64,000 nucleotides of DNA from Streptomycetaceae bacterium (lineage in GTDB: Bacteria; Actinomycetota; Actinomycetes; Nanopelagicales; Nanopelagicaceae), in NCBI GenBank assembly GCA_027483765.1, contig JAIXTW010000003.1:62001-126000 (forward strand), read 5' to 3'. The position numbers and the translations under genes were made by a program. This document shows positions 10,751 through 18,272 of the stretch, in pieces. The notes beneath the pieces are model-generated. The model was not told where the DNA came from and did no database searches. It was given only the letters and a program-made list of their open reading frames with translations. Position 1 is the stretch's first letter. Every line of letters starts with the position of its first letter.

Positions 10751-10815
10751 AGCGAAGAATACCATCAAGATTTCCTTCTTGTGGATATCTCAATCCGGTG
10801 TCGAAGCCTGCCGCC

Positions 10816-10821
10816 TAGGCT
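10816..10821 (+). promoter_or_regulatory. Candidate -10 element for leaderless bldD-like mRNA
   Basis: TAGGCT fits the actinobacterial TANNNT -10 pattern and ends six bases before the ATG at 10828. No ribosome binding site precedes that ATG. The spacing would place the transcript start at or next to the A of ATG, giving a leaderless mRNA, which is common in actinobacteria. Confidence 0.4.
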
Positions 10822-10827
10822 CGTGAT

Positions 10828-11322
10828 ATGTATATACAGCCTTCCATTTCCGAGATAAATCAGAAATTGCGCGACATCCGCCATTCACAATCACTCTCAC
10901 TCGCCGACGTCGAATCACTGAGCAAGGGACTCATTAAGGCAGTTGTTCTGGGATCCTACGAGCGAGGAGCCCGATCTCTGAGCATCAAACGGGCGCTGCA
11001 GCTCGCAGATCTCTACCAAGTTCCAATCTCTGAAATTCTTGGGAGTCCAGCGAGAGCATGTAGTCCCACATATAGTAAAACTATTCTTGATTTACGTCTC
11101 ATAAATAAACGCTCTCAACAAGAGAGTAGGCATGAACTTTCTCGATACCGCTACCTCATGGCATTTCTGCAACAGATTCTACGTATGCGTCAAGATTGGA
11201 ATGGTGAAGTAATTTCGCTCCGCAAGAGCGATATTGCAACGCTGGCGCTGCTCTTTGTGGAAGACGAAGGGGAAGTAATTCGCTGGCTCAAAGCCGAGAC
11301 CTTAATACTGGAAAAATCTTAA
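10828..11322 (+). CDS. bldD: BldD-like XRE-family regulator with c-di-GMP signature
   Basis: This 164-residue protein has an N-terminal helix-turn-helix (about 8-72: LRDIRHSQSLSLADVESLSKG, then VVLGSYERGARSLSIKRALQLADLYQVPISEIL) that aligns with Streptomyces BldD almost throughout. The C-terminal domain keeps the c-di-GMP motif RXD-X8-RXXD exactly: R121-Q-D123, eight residues, R132-K-S-D135. In Streptomyces, c-di-GMP bridges BldD dimers so that they repress developmental genes. The gene diverges from pyrR and abuts nusB tail to tail with no spacer. The role in this apparently non-sporulating organism is unknown. Confidence 0.9.
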   Translation: MYIQPSISEINQKLRDIRHSQSLSLADVESLSKGLIKAVVLGSYERGARSLSIKRALQLADLYQVPISEILGSPARACSPTYSKTILDLRLINKRSQQESRHELSRYRYLMAFLQQILRMRQDWNGEVISLRKSDIATLALLFVEDEGEVIRWLKAETLILEKS

Positions 11323-11745
11323 TTAGCGGGCGATACTCGCTTTTATCGTAGAGATTCTGCCCAGAACTCCGTGAATGTACCCCGCAGATTCATCAGTTGA
11401 TAACTCTTTCGCTAGGTTGAGCGCTTCATCAATCGCGATTCCATCTGCAACATCATCGGCCCAAACTATTTCATAGATACCAAGGCGCATAATGTTGCGA
11501 TCGACGGCGGGTAATCGATCCATATCCCAACCTTGTGCATATGTTGCAATAAGTTCGTCAATTTTCCGACGATTCTCCGTCACACCCGCAATGAGGACTT
11601 TCGTGAAATCTCTGATCGGTCTGGCATCTGGACCACTTTCGGCCACATCTCGAAGCAGCAATAAGTCGGCCGCTGAAGAACCTCGAATATCTGACTCGTA
11701 AAGCAGGTCGAGGGTCTGTTTACGGGCTTTACTGCGAGCCGACAC
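11323..11745 (-). CDS. nusB: Transcription antitermination factor NusB
   Basis: This 140-residue all-helical RNA-binding protein joins NusE and boxA RNA in rRNA antitermination. It opens with ARSKARKQTLDLLYESD and has DRLPAVDRNIMRLGIYEIVW and GIAIDEALNLAKELSTDESAGYIHGVLG, the standard NusB blocks. The start is a GTG overlapping the efp stop codon by one base (TAGTG), so it is translated behind efp. Confidence 0.96.
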   Translation of the reverse strand: MSARSKARKQTLDLLYESDIRGSSAADLLLLRDVAESGPDARPIRDFTKVLIAGVTENRRKIDELIATYAQGWDMDRLPAVDRNIMRLGIYEIVWADDVADGIAIDEALNLAKELSTDESAGYIHGVLGRISTIKASIAR

Positions 11746-12305
11746 TAGTTGGCGCGACCCAGATAAGATCCATCGCGAGTATCTACAAGGACTATCTCAT
11801 CTTGTTTAATAAATAGCGGTACCTGAATTTGAATGCCTGTCTCTACAGTTGCCGGCTTAGTTCCACCAGAGGATCGATCACCCTGAAGTCCTGGCTCTGT
11901 GTAAGTAATCTTTAGCGGAACAGATGCGGCTAGCTCCAGATAAAGCGGATTTCCTTCATGAATCGCAACGATAGCCTCGGTGTTTTCGAGCATGTAATTT
12001 GCTGCTTCACCGACTGTTGCGGCAGAGATTGTCATCTGGTCGAAATTCACATTGTCCATAAATACAAAGTCATCGCCCTCCTTGTAAAGGAAGTTCATTT
12101 CACGCTTTTCCAGAATAGCAATTTCAATCTTCACGCCAGCGTTAAAGGTCTTATCAACAACCTTGCCACTCAATACTTGCTTGAGCTTTGTTCGTACGAA
12201 AGCCGGACCTTTACCCGGCTTTACATGCTGGAACTCAACTACAGTCCAGAGCTGACCCTCGATATCAAGCGTCATTCCATTTTTTAGATCATTAGTAGTT
12301 GCCAC
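11745..12305 (-). CDS. efp: Elongation factor P
   Basis: This 186-residue three-domain protein relieves ribosome stalling at proline stretches. The domain I tip loop reads [12 protein letters not shown] with Lys32 at the functional position. C-terminal OB domains include the conserved [19 protein letters not shown] and [20 protein letters not shown]. Whether Lys32 is modified cannot be told: no epmA or epmB gene is seen here, and some actinobacterial EF-P proteins are known to work unmodified. It precedes nusB, overlapping by one base. Confidence 0.97.
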   Translation of the reverse strand: MATTNDLKNGMTLDIEGQLWTVVEFQHVKPGKGPAFVRTKLKQVLSGKVVDKTFNAGVKIEIAILEKREMNFLYKEGDDFVFMDNVNFDQMTISAATVGEAANYMLENTEAIVAIHEGNPLYLELAASVPLKITYTEPGLQGDRSSGGTKPATVETGIQIQVPLFIKQDEIVLVDTRDGSYLGRAN

Positions 12306-12369
12306 GATTGCTCCAGTTCATGCCTTCGCTCTTCGAAGCGCAATAGGCTGCGAAGTTTACCTCATTCGG

Positions 12370-12801
12370 TTATGCGAGTAACGCCTTCAGCGCTATCAAG
12401 GCGAGCACATAAGAATTCGGCCCGAAGCCTCCGATAGTTCCATTAGCCACTCCAGAAATTACTGAGGTATGGCGGAATTCTTCACGTGAAAGCGGGTTCG
12501 ATAAATGCACTTCAATCAGAGGTGCCTTCACCAACTCCGCGGCATCACGAATTGCATAGGAGTAATGAGTGAAAGCCGCAGGATTAATGATCACCGGCGT
12601 CTTGGTATCGGCTGCTTCATGTAACCAACCAATAATCTCCGATTCATCGTTACTTTGTCGTACATCAGCATCAAATCCATGAGTTTTGGCAGCGCCCTCG
12701 ATATGACTGACAAGAGCCGGGTACGTCATATCACCATAGATCGAAGAGTCACGAATATCGAGTCGACCAAGGTTTGGACCATTGAGTACTAGTACCTTCA
12801 T
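12370..12801 (-). CDS. aroQ: 3-Dehydroquinate dehydratase, type II
   Basis: This catalyses the third shikimate step by the trans-elimination type II mechanism. The 143 residues show NGPNLGRLDIRDSSIYG with the catalytic Tyr in IYG, INPAAFTHYSYAIRDA, and EVHLSNPLSREEFRHTSV with the catalytic His region. The motif order matches the dodecameric enzyme. It overlaps aroB by four bases at its start. The 64 bases separating it from efp contain nothing clear. Confidence 0.96.
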   Translation of the reverse strand: MKVLVLNGPNLGRLDIRDSSIYGDMTYPALVSHIEGAAKTHGFDADVRQSNDESEIIGWLHEAADTKTPVIINPAAFTHYSYAIRDAAELVKAPLIEVHLSNPLSREEFRHTSVISGVANGTIGGFGPNSYVLALIALKALLA

Positions 12802-13853
12802 TGGATAACCATCTCATATGCCTTGAGTAGTTCGCTCTCAGTTACGCCCTCTAGTCTCGTTGTTTTGCCAATCTGGGTAATTGCCACAAAACGAATCTGC
12901 TTGCCTCTTGATTTCTTATCAACTCGCATGGTCGACTCAAGACCCTGCCAATCTCCCCCTGCGTATCGGACCGGAAGATCTAGCGATTTCAATACCCTGA
13001 TGTGCTGGGCGAGAACTTCCTCGCTCATGAGGCCTGACGCATGCGCAAGATGTGCGATAAATACCATTCCGATGGAGACACACTCACCGTGTCGAAGTGA
13101 ATATTTGCTCTCTAACTCAACAGCATGTCCAAAAGTGTGACCGTAGTTGAGAATCTCTCGATCGAAACTCTCCTTGAAATCTCCTGAAACAACTTCCGCC
13201 TTAACAGTTACGGCACGAGAAATAAGTTCAACAGTGAGCTCTTTAGATGAGCGAATATCTGAAACAGATTTACCTTCTACTAGATCCAAAATCTGTGCAT
13301 CTCTAACAAAGCCGCACTTAACAACCTCTGCTAGGCCAGCAGCAAAATCACGGTCCGAAAGTGTCTGCAACCAATCTGTGTCGATGATTACTTCAACTGG
13401 TGAATGAAATGCTCCAATAAGATTCTTACCGAAATCACTATTGATTCCGGTCTTTCCACCAACTGCCGCATCGACCATTCCTGCAACCGTTGTCGGGATC
13501 GCTACCCAGTCGATTCCTCGTAACCATGAGGCGGCCGCGAAGCCGGCTAAATCCGTGACGGCTCCCCCGCCAATACCAACGATGAGATCAGAGCGAGTAA
13601 ATCCAGCTGACCCCAACCAATCCCAAATCTTGAGTAAAGTTTTCGGGCTCTTCGCCTCTTCTGAATCCGGTACGGGAAAGTAGAAAACTTCCGCTTCCTG
13701 GGAACTAAATGTCGGGATAGATGATTTCATCGACTCTGAGAAGATCACCGCAATCCGCTCTCTTTGCGAAAAGTGCGGGGCCAGTGCCTGAAGATACGGA
13801 GTATCAATCAGGACCTTATATCTGCGTTCGGCGCGAACTTCAATCGTTTTCAC
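12798..13853 (-). CDS. aroB: 3-Dehydroquinate synthase
   Basis: This 351-residue NAD- and metal-dependent enzyme converts DAHP to dehydroquinate. The glycine-rich stretch GIGGGAVTDLAGFAAASWLRGI, GGKTGINSDFGKNLIGAFHSP and the metal-binding NYGHTFGHAVE are all present. It is coupled to aroK upstream and aroQ downstream by four-base overlaps, forming the tight block aroC-aroK-aroB-aroQ in transcription order. Confidence 0.96.
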   Translation of the reverse strand: MKTIEVRAERRYKVLIDTPYLQALAPHFSQRERIAVIFSESMKSSIPTFSSQEAEVFYFPVPDSEEAKSPKTLLKIWDWLGSAGFTRSDLIVGIGGGAVTDLAGFAAASWLRGIDWVAIPTTVAGMVDAAVGGKTGINSDFGKNLIGAFHSPVEVIIDTDWLQTLSDRDFAAGLAEVVKCGFVRDAQILDLVEGKSVSDIRSSKELTVELISRAVTVKAEVVSGDFKESFDREILNYGHTFGHAVELESKYSLRHGECVSIGMVFIAHLAHASGLMSEEVLAQHIRVLKSLDLPVRYAGGDWQGLESTMRVDKKSRGKQIRFVAITQIGKTTRLEGVTESELLKAYEMVIQ

Positions 13854-14356
13854 GAAATCACCTCCATGATTTGAGAGACGATCTCACTTTGCGACCTCTT
13901 ATTTACATCAATAACTGTGTCGGCGATAGATTCATAAATCGGACGACGCGCCTCCATCAGTGTCTGCCATTGCCCACGAGGGTTGTTCAGAAGAAGTGGG
14001 CGATCTCGATTAAACCCAATCCGCGGAGCAACGTTGGCTAATGAGATGTCCAGGTATACAACATGAGACTTAATCGCACGAAGGGCAGATTGAGCATCTA
14101 TTGATATCGGAGCTCCACCCCCCAGGGCCAGCACAGTGTCATCGGTGAGTAATTCTTGGCGAAGCACTGATTTCTCAATCAGCCTAAATGCATCTTCACC
14201 ATCCTCAATAAAAATCTGAGAAACGGTTTTCTTCTCTTGTTCTTCAATCACCGAGTCGGTATCTCGAAACTGCAACGAGAGCTTATTTGCCAGCGACTTA
14301 CCAATGGTACTTTTTCCTGAACCCATCGGACCAATCAGAATGACTCTAGGCGGCAT
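13850..14356 (-). CDS. aroK: Shikimate kinase
   Basis: This 168-residue P-loop kinase phosphorylates shikimate. Walker A is LIGPMGSGKSTIGK at about 7-20. The shikimate-binding DTDSVIEE follows at about 33, and VLALGGGAPIS and the lid arginine region GFNRDRPLL fit the family. It overlaps aroB by four bases and lies eight bases after aroC. Confidence 0.95.
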   Translation of the reverse strand: MPPRVILIGPMGSGKSTIGKSLANKLSLQFRDTDSVIEEQEKKTVSQIFIEDGEDAFRLIEKSVLRQELLTDDTVLALGGGAPISIDAQSALRAIKSHVVYLDISLANVAPRIGFNRDRPLLLNNPRGQWQTLMEARRPIYESIADTVIDVNKRSQSEIVSQIMEVIS

Positions 14357-14364
14357 AGGTATGG

Positions 14365-15546
14365 CTACTTAAATCGAAGATTCTTCATGTAGGACTCAAA
14401 GTTTCTCCGTGTTTCCTGCACTGAATCACCACCAAATTTCTCAAGTACTGCCTGCGCAAGAACTAGTGCTGCCATCGCTTCGGCTACGACACCAGATGCC
14501 GGAACAGCACACACATCAGAGCGTTGATTAATTGCTTTTGCAGCTTCGCCGGTCTTAACATCAATGGTGTCGAGCGCCTTTGGAACAGTTGAAATCGGTT
14601 TCATCGCAATAGAGATACGTAAAATTTCCCCATTGGACATTCCGCCTTCAGTACCACCAGCACGATCTGTACGACGGGCAATATGTCCATCCTTTGCGCG
14701 TTCAATCTCGTCATGTGCAACCGACCCACGACGAGTCGCAGTTCTAAAGCCGTCACCAATCTCAACACCCTTGATTGCCTGAATACCCATCATCGCGCCA
14801 GCTAGGCGTGCATCTAAACGACGATCCCAATGCACATGCGAGCCAAGTCCTGGCGGAAGATTGTAAGCAAGCACTTCGCAGACTCCACCCAACGTATCTC
14901 CATCGGTATGTGCACTTTCAATCTCTTCAATCATCTTCGCACTTGTTGTTGGATCTGCGCAACGAACTGGGTCAAGATCAATCTTGGACATATCGCCTTG
15001 TTGAGGAAGTTCATAATCGTCAGGAATTCGTACCGAACCGATTGATACGACGTGGCTAAGAATCGTGATTCCGACAGATTGTTCAAGAAAGTTTCTAGCA
15101 ATCGCTCCTAGTGCTACTCGCGCCGCTGTTTCACGTGCACTGGCTCTTTCGAGAATTGGTCGAGCATCATCAAAATCGTACTTTTGCATTCCGACTAAAT
15201 CTGCATGTCCTGGTCGTGGTCGCGTCAATGGAGCGTTTCGTGCGAGTTTCTCGATTTCAGAAAGTGGTACCGGATCGGCCGACATCACCTTTTCCCACTT
15301 CGGCCATTCGCTATTTCCCACTTGAATCGAGATCGGGCCACCTTGTGTTACACCTAGACGAACTCCCCCGAGAATGCTGACCTTATCTGCCTCAAAATTC
15401 TGTCGAGCGCCTCTACCTACTCCTAGCCTGCGACGCGCTAGATGAAAATCGATATCAGCGGTCGTAATCTCAATGTGAGCGGGCATGCCTTCAATAATTG
15501 CCGAAAGGGCCGGTCCATGAGATTCACCTGCAGTAATCCAACGCAT
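14365..15546 (-). CDS. aroC: Chorismate synthase
   Basis: This 393-residue enzyme forms chorismate from EPSP using reduced FMN. The start [23 protein letters not shown] is the family signature; [18 protein letters not shown] and [16 protein letters not shown] follow. The [20 protein letters not shown] block and the length are normal for the actinobacterial monofunctional enzyme. It heads the aro cluster. The prepilin-peptidase-like gene lies about 45 bases upstream. Confidence 0.97.
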   Translation of the reverse strand: MRWITAGESHGPALSAIIEGMPAHIEITTADIDFHLARRRLGVGRGARQNFEADKVSILGGVRLGVTQGGPISIQVGNSEWPKWEKVMSADPVPLSEIEKLARNAPLTRPRPGHADLVGMQKYDFDDARPILERASARETAARVALGAIARNFLEQSVGITILSHVVSIGSVRIPDDYELPQQGDMSKIDLDPVRCADPTTSAKMIEEIESAHTDGDTLGGVCEVLAYNLPPGLGSHVHWDRRLDARLAGAMMGIQAIKGVEIGDGFRTATRRGSVAHDEIERAKDGHIARRTDRAGGTEGGMSNGEILRISIAMKPISTVPKALDTIDVKTGEAAKAINQRSDVCAVPASGVVAEAMAALVLAQAVLEKFGGDSVQETRRNFESYMKNLRFK

Positions 15547-15591
15547 GAGCCTATTCTGGCAGAAAGTTACCTAATCTTGCGCACTTTATAC

Positions 15592-15981
15592 TCACCTCGA
15601 CATCAGTACAGTCAGATAAGAGGCACATATCGCTGGAGCAAAGGCAACGCTTCCCCTCATTGTCTTCCTCACTAGCGCGATGAGAATCATTAGGCAGGTT
15701 GCAAAGGCGAGGAGATAGACCAGAAACTGATAAATCTCATCTGTCGGAATAGCGCACAATGCCACGACACTGAGAAGTTTTATATCCCCTCCTCCGAGGC
15801 CACCCAGAGCTCCGGCTAGCAGAAAGATTGAAAAAATCACTAATCCGGAGAGTAAATAGAATCGGAAGCTCCCATGTAGCAGTAGTAGCAGAGCAATAAT
15901 TGTTATCGAGCGATTAGAGATCCGATGAGTAAACCAATCATTGATTGATATGTAGATCGAGAAGAGCAAGACCAGAAGCAT
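15592..15981 (-). CDS. Minimal prepilin peptidase (A24 family) without methylase domain
   Basis: At 129 residues this is only the peptidase half of type IV prepilin peptidase. The two catalytic aspartates are visible: one in SINDWFTHRISN near residue 15, the other in the hallmark GGGDIKLL near 64-71. Hydrophobic stretches fill the rest, so it is an inner-membrane protein. It lacks the N-terminal methyltransferase domain with its zinc cysteines, resembling CpaA/TadV-type peptidases that process Flp pilins. No pilin or secretion genes are nearby; its place inside the aro cluster matches an A24 peptidase gene near aroE recalled from mycobacteria. Confidence 0.85.
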   Translation of the reverse strand: MLLVLLFSIYISINDWFTHRISNRSITIIALLLLLHGSFRFYLLSGLVIFSIFLLAGALGGLGGGDIKLLSVVALCAIPTDEIYQFLVYLLAFATCLMILIALVRKTMRGSVAFAPAICASYLTVLMSR

Positions 15982-16031
15982 TGAGTCAGCATATGGAAAG
16001 GCGCCTACCCGACAAGTTTCGTTGTGGAAAA

Positions 16032-16832
16032 CTACTCCTTGAGCGCCTTACGTAAGTGCTCTGCAAGTGATTGTCGGTCTAGATCCTGCTTGAGGATAAG
16101 CTCCAATTGATCAATACCTTGATAGATAAGAAGTTCAAGCCCATTGATGACCTTTGCTCCTGAATCTTTCCATCCCGAAGCCAATACAGTGGGCCACGGC
16201 TTGTAAATGACATCAAAAAGCACAGCGCGCAATCCACCTCTAACTTTCTCAACGAGTAAATCAGCTGCGCCAGCGGGGGTCGTATTTACAACGAGATCGT
16301 AAGAGTTGAAGTCGAAATCAAGACCCCATCGAATATATTCAAAATCGGCGCTCTGTACCGCGGACTCGAGCGCCGGGGCACGCACGGAACTACGACCTAG
16401 CACGTGAATTTCTTTCGAAACAGAATCCAATGCACCTGCAACTGCGCGCGAGGTGCCACCTGCTCCCAGGATTAAAACTCGCTCAAAGCTATGCAAATTC
16501 GCATACGCCAAAGCCGAGATAAAACCCGAACCATCAGTCGAAGTAAGCGACCAGCTTTCTCCAGTTCGATAAAGGGTATTTGCAGATTGAATCTGAGTCA
16601 GCAATGAACTCTTCGTCACAGGCAAGGTAAGGACTTCCTCCTTGAGCGGCATCGTCAATGAGAAGTAATCAAACTCTTCGCATCTTTCGTTAAAGAAGGT
16701 AGACAGCGTCCCAGCTGGAACATCTATCGCATCGTATTGAGCTTTTAATCCAAGAAAAGTAAATGCCGCTCTATGCAACCGCGGTGAGAGCGAGTGTGTG
16801 ATTGGCGAACCAAGAACAGCTCCTCTAATCAA
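16032..16832 (-). CDS. aroE: Shikimate dehydrogenase
   Basis: This 266-residue NADP-dependent reductase makes shikimate from dehydroshikimate. The substrate site reads GSPITHSLSPRLHRAAF and the catalytic Lys is in LTMPLKEEV, a variant of the usual NVTxPxK. The NADP-binding loop is LILGAGGTSRAVAGAL. It overlaps mltG by four bases. With aroQ, aroB, aroK and aroC it completes five shikimate steps in this window; DAHP synthase and EPSP synthase are not here. Confidence 0.93.
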   Translation of the reverse strand: MIRGAVLGSPITHSLSPRLHRAAFTFLGLKAQYDAIDVPAGTLSTFFNERCEEFDYFSLTMPLKEEVLTLPVTKSSLLTQIQSANTLYRTGESWSLTSTDGSGFISALAYANLHSFERVLILGAGGTSRAVAGALDSVSKEIHVLGRSSVRAPALESAVQSADFEYIRWGLDFDFNSYDLVVNTTPAGAADLLVEKVRGGLRAVLFDVIYKPWPTVLASGWKDSGAKVINGLELLIYQGIDQLELILKQDLDRQSLAEHLRKALKE

Positions 16833-17866
16833 TTCTGACTCCTAAATTTTCCGGCCCTGAGATTCTTCTTATACTCAATTTTCCAGCTATTAAATTGATT
16901 GATATCGGCGGTGAATCGAGTATCCCCAGGTAGAACAGTAATGAAATATAACCAATCCCCCGCCATCGGCGAGACCGCCGCGCGCATCGCAGCCGCGCCA
17001 GGATTATTAATTGGCCCCGGAGGCAATCCGTAGCGCCTGTAAGTGTTGTAACTGGAGGAGAGCATTGTCGATTTAGTGCTGAGGAAAATATTCCCTCTCG
17101 ATTTCATAACATAGTGAACGGTTGAGTCGAACTGCAACGGCATTCCTACTTTTAATCTATTTCGAACCACCTGCGAAATTTTCGTAAAGTCTTTCTCTTT
17201 ACCTTCAGCTTGCACCAACGATGCAATAACCAATAACTCTGATGGGTCAAAACTCATCTTATTACGATAGAAGCCCGCCTTGCGCATCTCGCCCTCTGCT
17301 CGCAAAACCATCGCATTAAGGGCGCTCTTAGCAGTAGTTGATGGCGCAAAACTATACTGAGCGGGAAAAAGCAATCCCTCTAACTGCTTAAATCCAGCTG
17401 GTTTCACAATGGTATTGAGAGCTCCTTGCACATCGGCTGTTGTAAATCCGGAACGATACATCTGAGGTAAAACTTCACTTACCCACATACCCTCTGAAAT
17501 ATTTATCAGCCCAGTAATTCTTTTCGAATCCAACAATTGCAGCAAGGCCTGTTGTGCACATAAGTTCTTCTGCAATCTATGAGTTCCAGGTGCAACCTTT
17601 GTCGCTCGCGAATCCGCAACAGCTAATCGAAAATAAGCCTCTGACGATTTAACAACGCCAGCTCGAGCGAGTGATAGACCAACGGATGACCCCGCCTCCC
17701 CTGACTTAATCGTGATCAGTACCTCTTCGCTAGCTGCAGATCCACATTCAAAATCAGGTGCGGATGAAGAGGAGTTTCGCGCAAGAAACAGTCCAACCAA
17801 AAGAAGGAAGAGAAATGAGCTCGCCAGGATTAGTCTGGTGGTTCGGTCCTTAGGAATTTTTTTCAA
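16829..17866 (-). CDS. mltG: Endolytic peptidoglycan transglycosylase MltG
   Basis: This 345-residue protein cleaves nascent glycan strands. A single membrane helix at about residues 10-28 (LILASSFLFLLLVGLFLA) anchors it outside the membrane. The YceG domain contains LLVIASLVQAEGKEKDFTK, where the Glu of QAE corresponds to the conserved second Glu of the family motif. GMPLQFDSTVHY and YRRYGLPPGPINNPG are strong signatures. It overlaps ruvX by 17 bases and aroE by four. Confidence 0.92.
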   Translation of the reverse strand: MKKIPKDRTTRLILASSFLFLLLVGLFLARNSSSSAPDFECGSAASEEVLITIKSGEAGSSVGLSLARAGVVKSSEAYFRLAVADSRATKVAPGTHRLQKNLCAQQALLQLLDSKRITGLINISEGMWVSEVLPQMYRSGFTTADVQGALNTIVKPAGFKQLEGLLFPAQYSFAPSTTAKSALNAMVLRAEGEMRKAGFYRNKMSFDPSELLVIASLVQAEGKEKDFTKISQVVRNRLKVGMPLQFDSTVHYVMKSRGNIFLSTKSTMLSSSYNTYRRYGLPPGPINNPGAAAMRAAVSPMAGDWLYFITVLPGDTRFTADINQFNSWKIEYKKNLRAGKFRSQN

Positions 17867-18272
17867 TTGCTAACCCTTGCTCCAAGATCGCAACTGCCGC
17901 CATGGAATCAATTAACTTCTTAGAATCTCGTGGATTGACTCCGGCTTCTTTAAGTTTGCGTGCTGCAGAAACCGTTGAGAGGCGTTCGTCAACATAGGTA
18001 AGAGGTAAGGGGAATTCACTTTCAATTAACTCACCAAACTTCTTAGCCTTTGCAACGCTATCGCCACTTTTGCCGGACATATGTTTTGGTTCACCAATAT
18101 AGATAGAAATTGGTTGGTATTCATTAAATATCGCCGCTAGATCCTGAAGCAATTTCGGGTTTTGCGATAGAAGTGGAGTAAGTGGCGTTGCGATAATTCC
18201 ATCCGGATCACTTACCGCTACCCCGATACGCACATCACCGTAATCGAAGGCAATTCTTCGACCTCGCATCAT
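17850..18272 (-). CDS. ruvX: Holliday junction resolvase-like / pre-16S rRNA nuclease YqgF
   Basis: This 140-residue RNase H-fold protein begins RRIAFDYGDVRIGVAVSDPDG, with the first catalytic Asp, and contains TYVDERLSTVSAARKL with the conserved Glu. A late Asp in KKLIDSMAAVAIL completes the usual site. Family members process the 5' end of 16S rRNA. The position between alaS and mltG is widely conserved. The second Met is an alternative start. It abuts alaS directly. Confidence 0.93.
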   Translation of the reverse strand: MMRGRRIAFDYGDVRIGVAVSDPDGIIATPLTPLLSQNPKLLQDLAAIFNEYQPISIYIGEPKHMSGKSGDSVAKAKKFGELIESEFPLPLTYVDERLSTVSAARKLKEAGVNPRDSKKLIDSMAAVAILEQGLAIEKNS

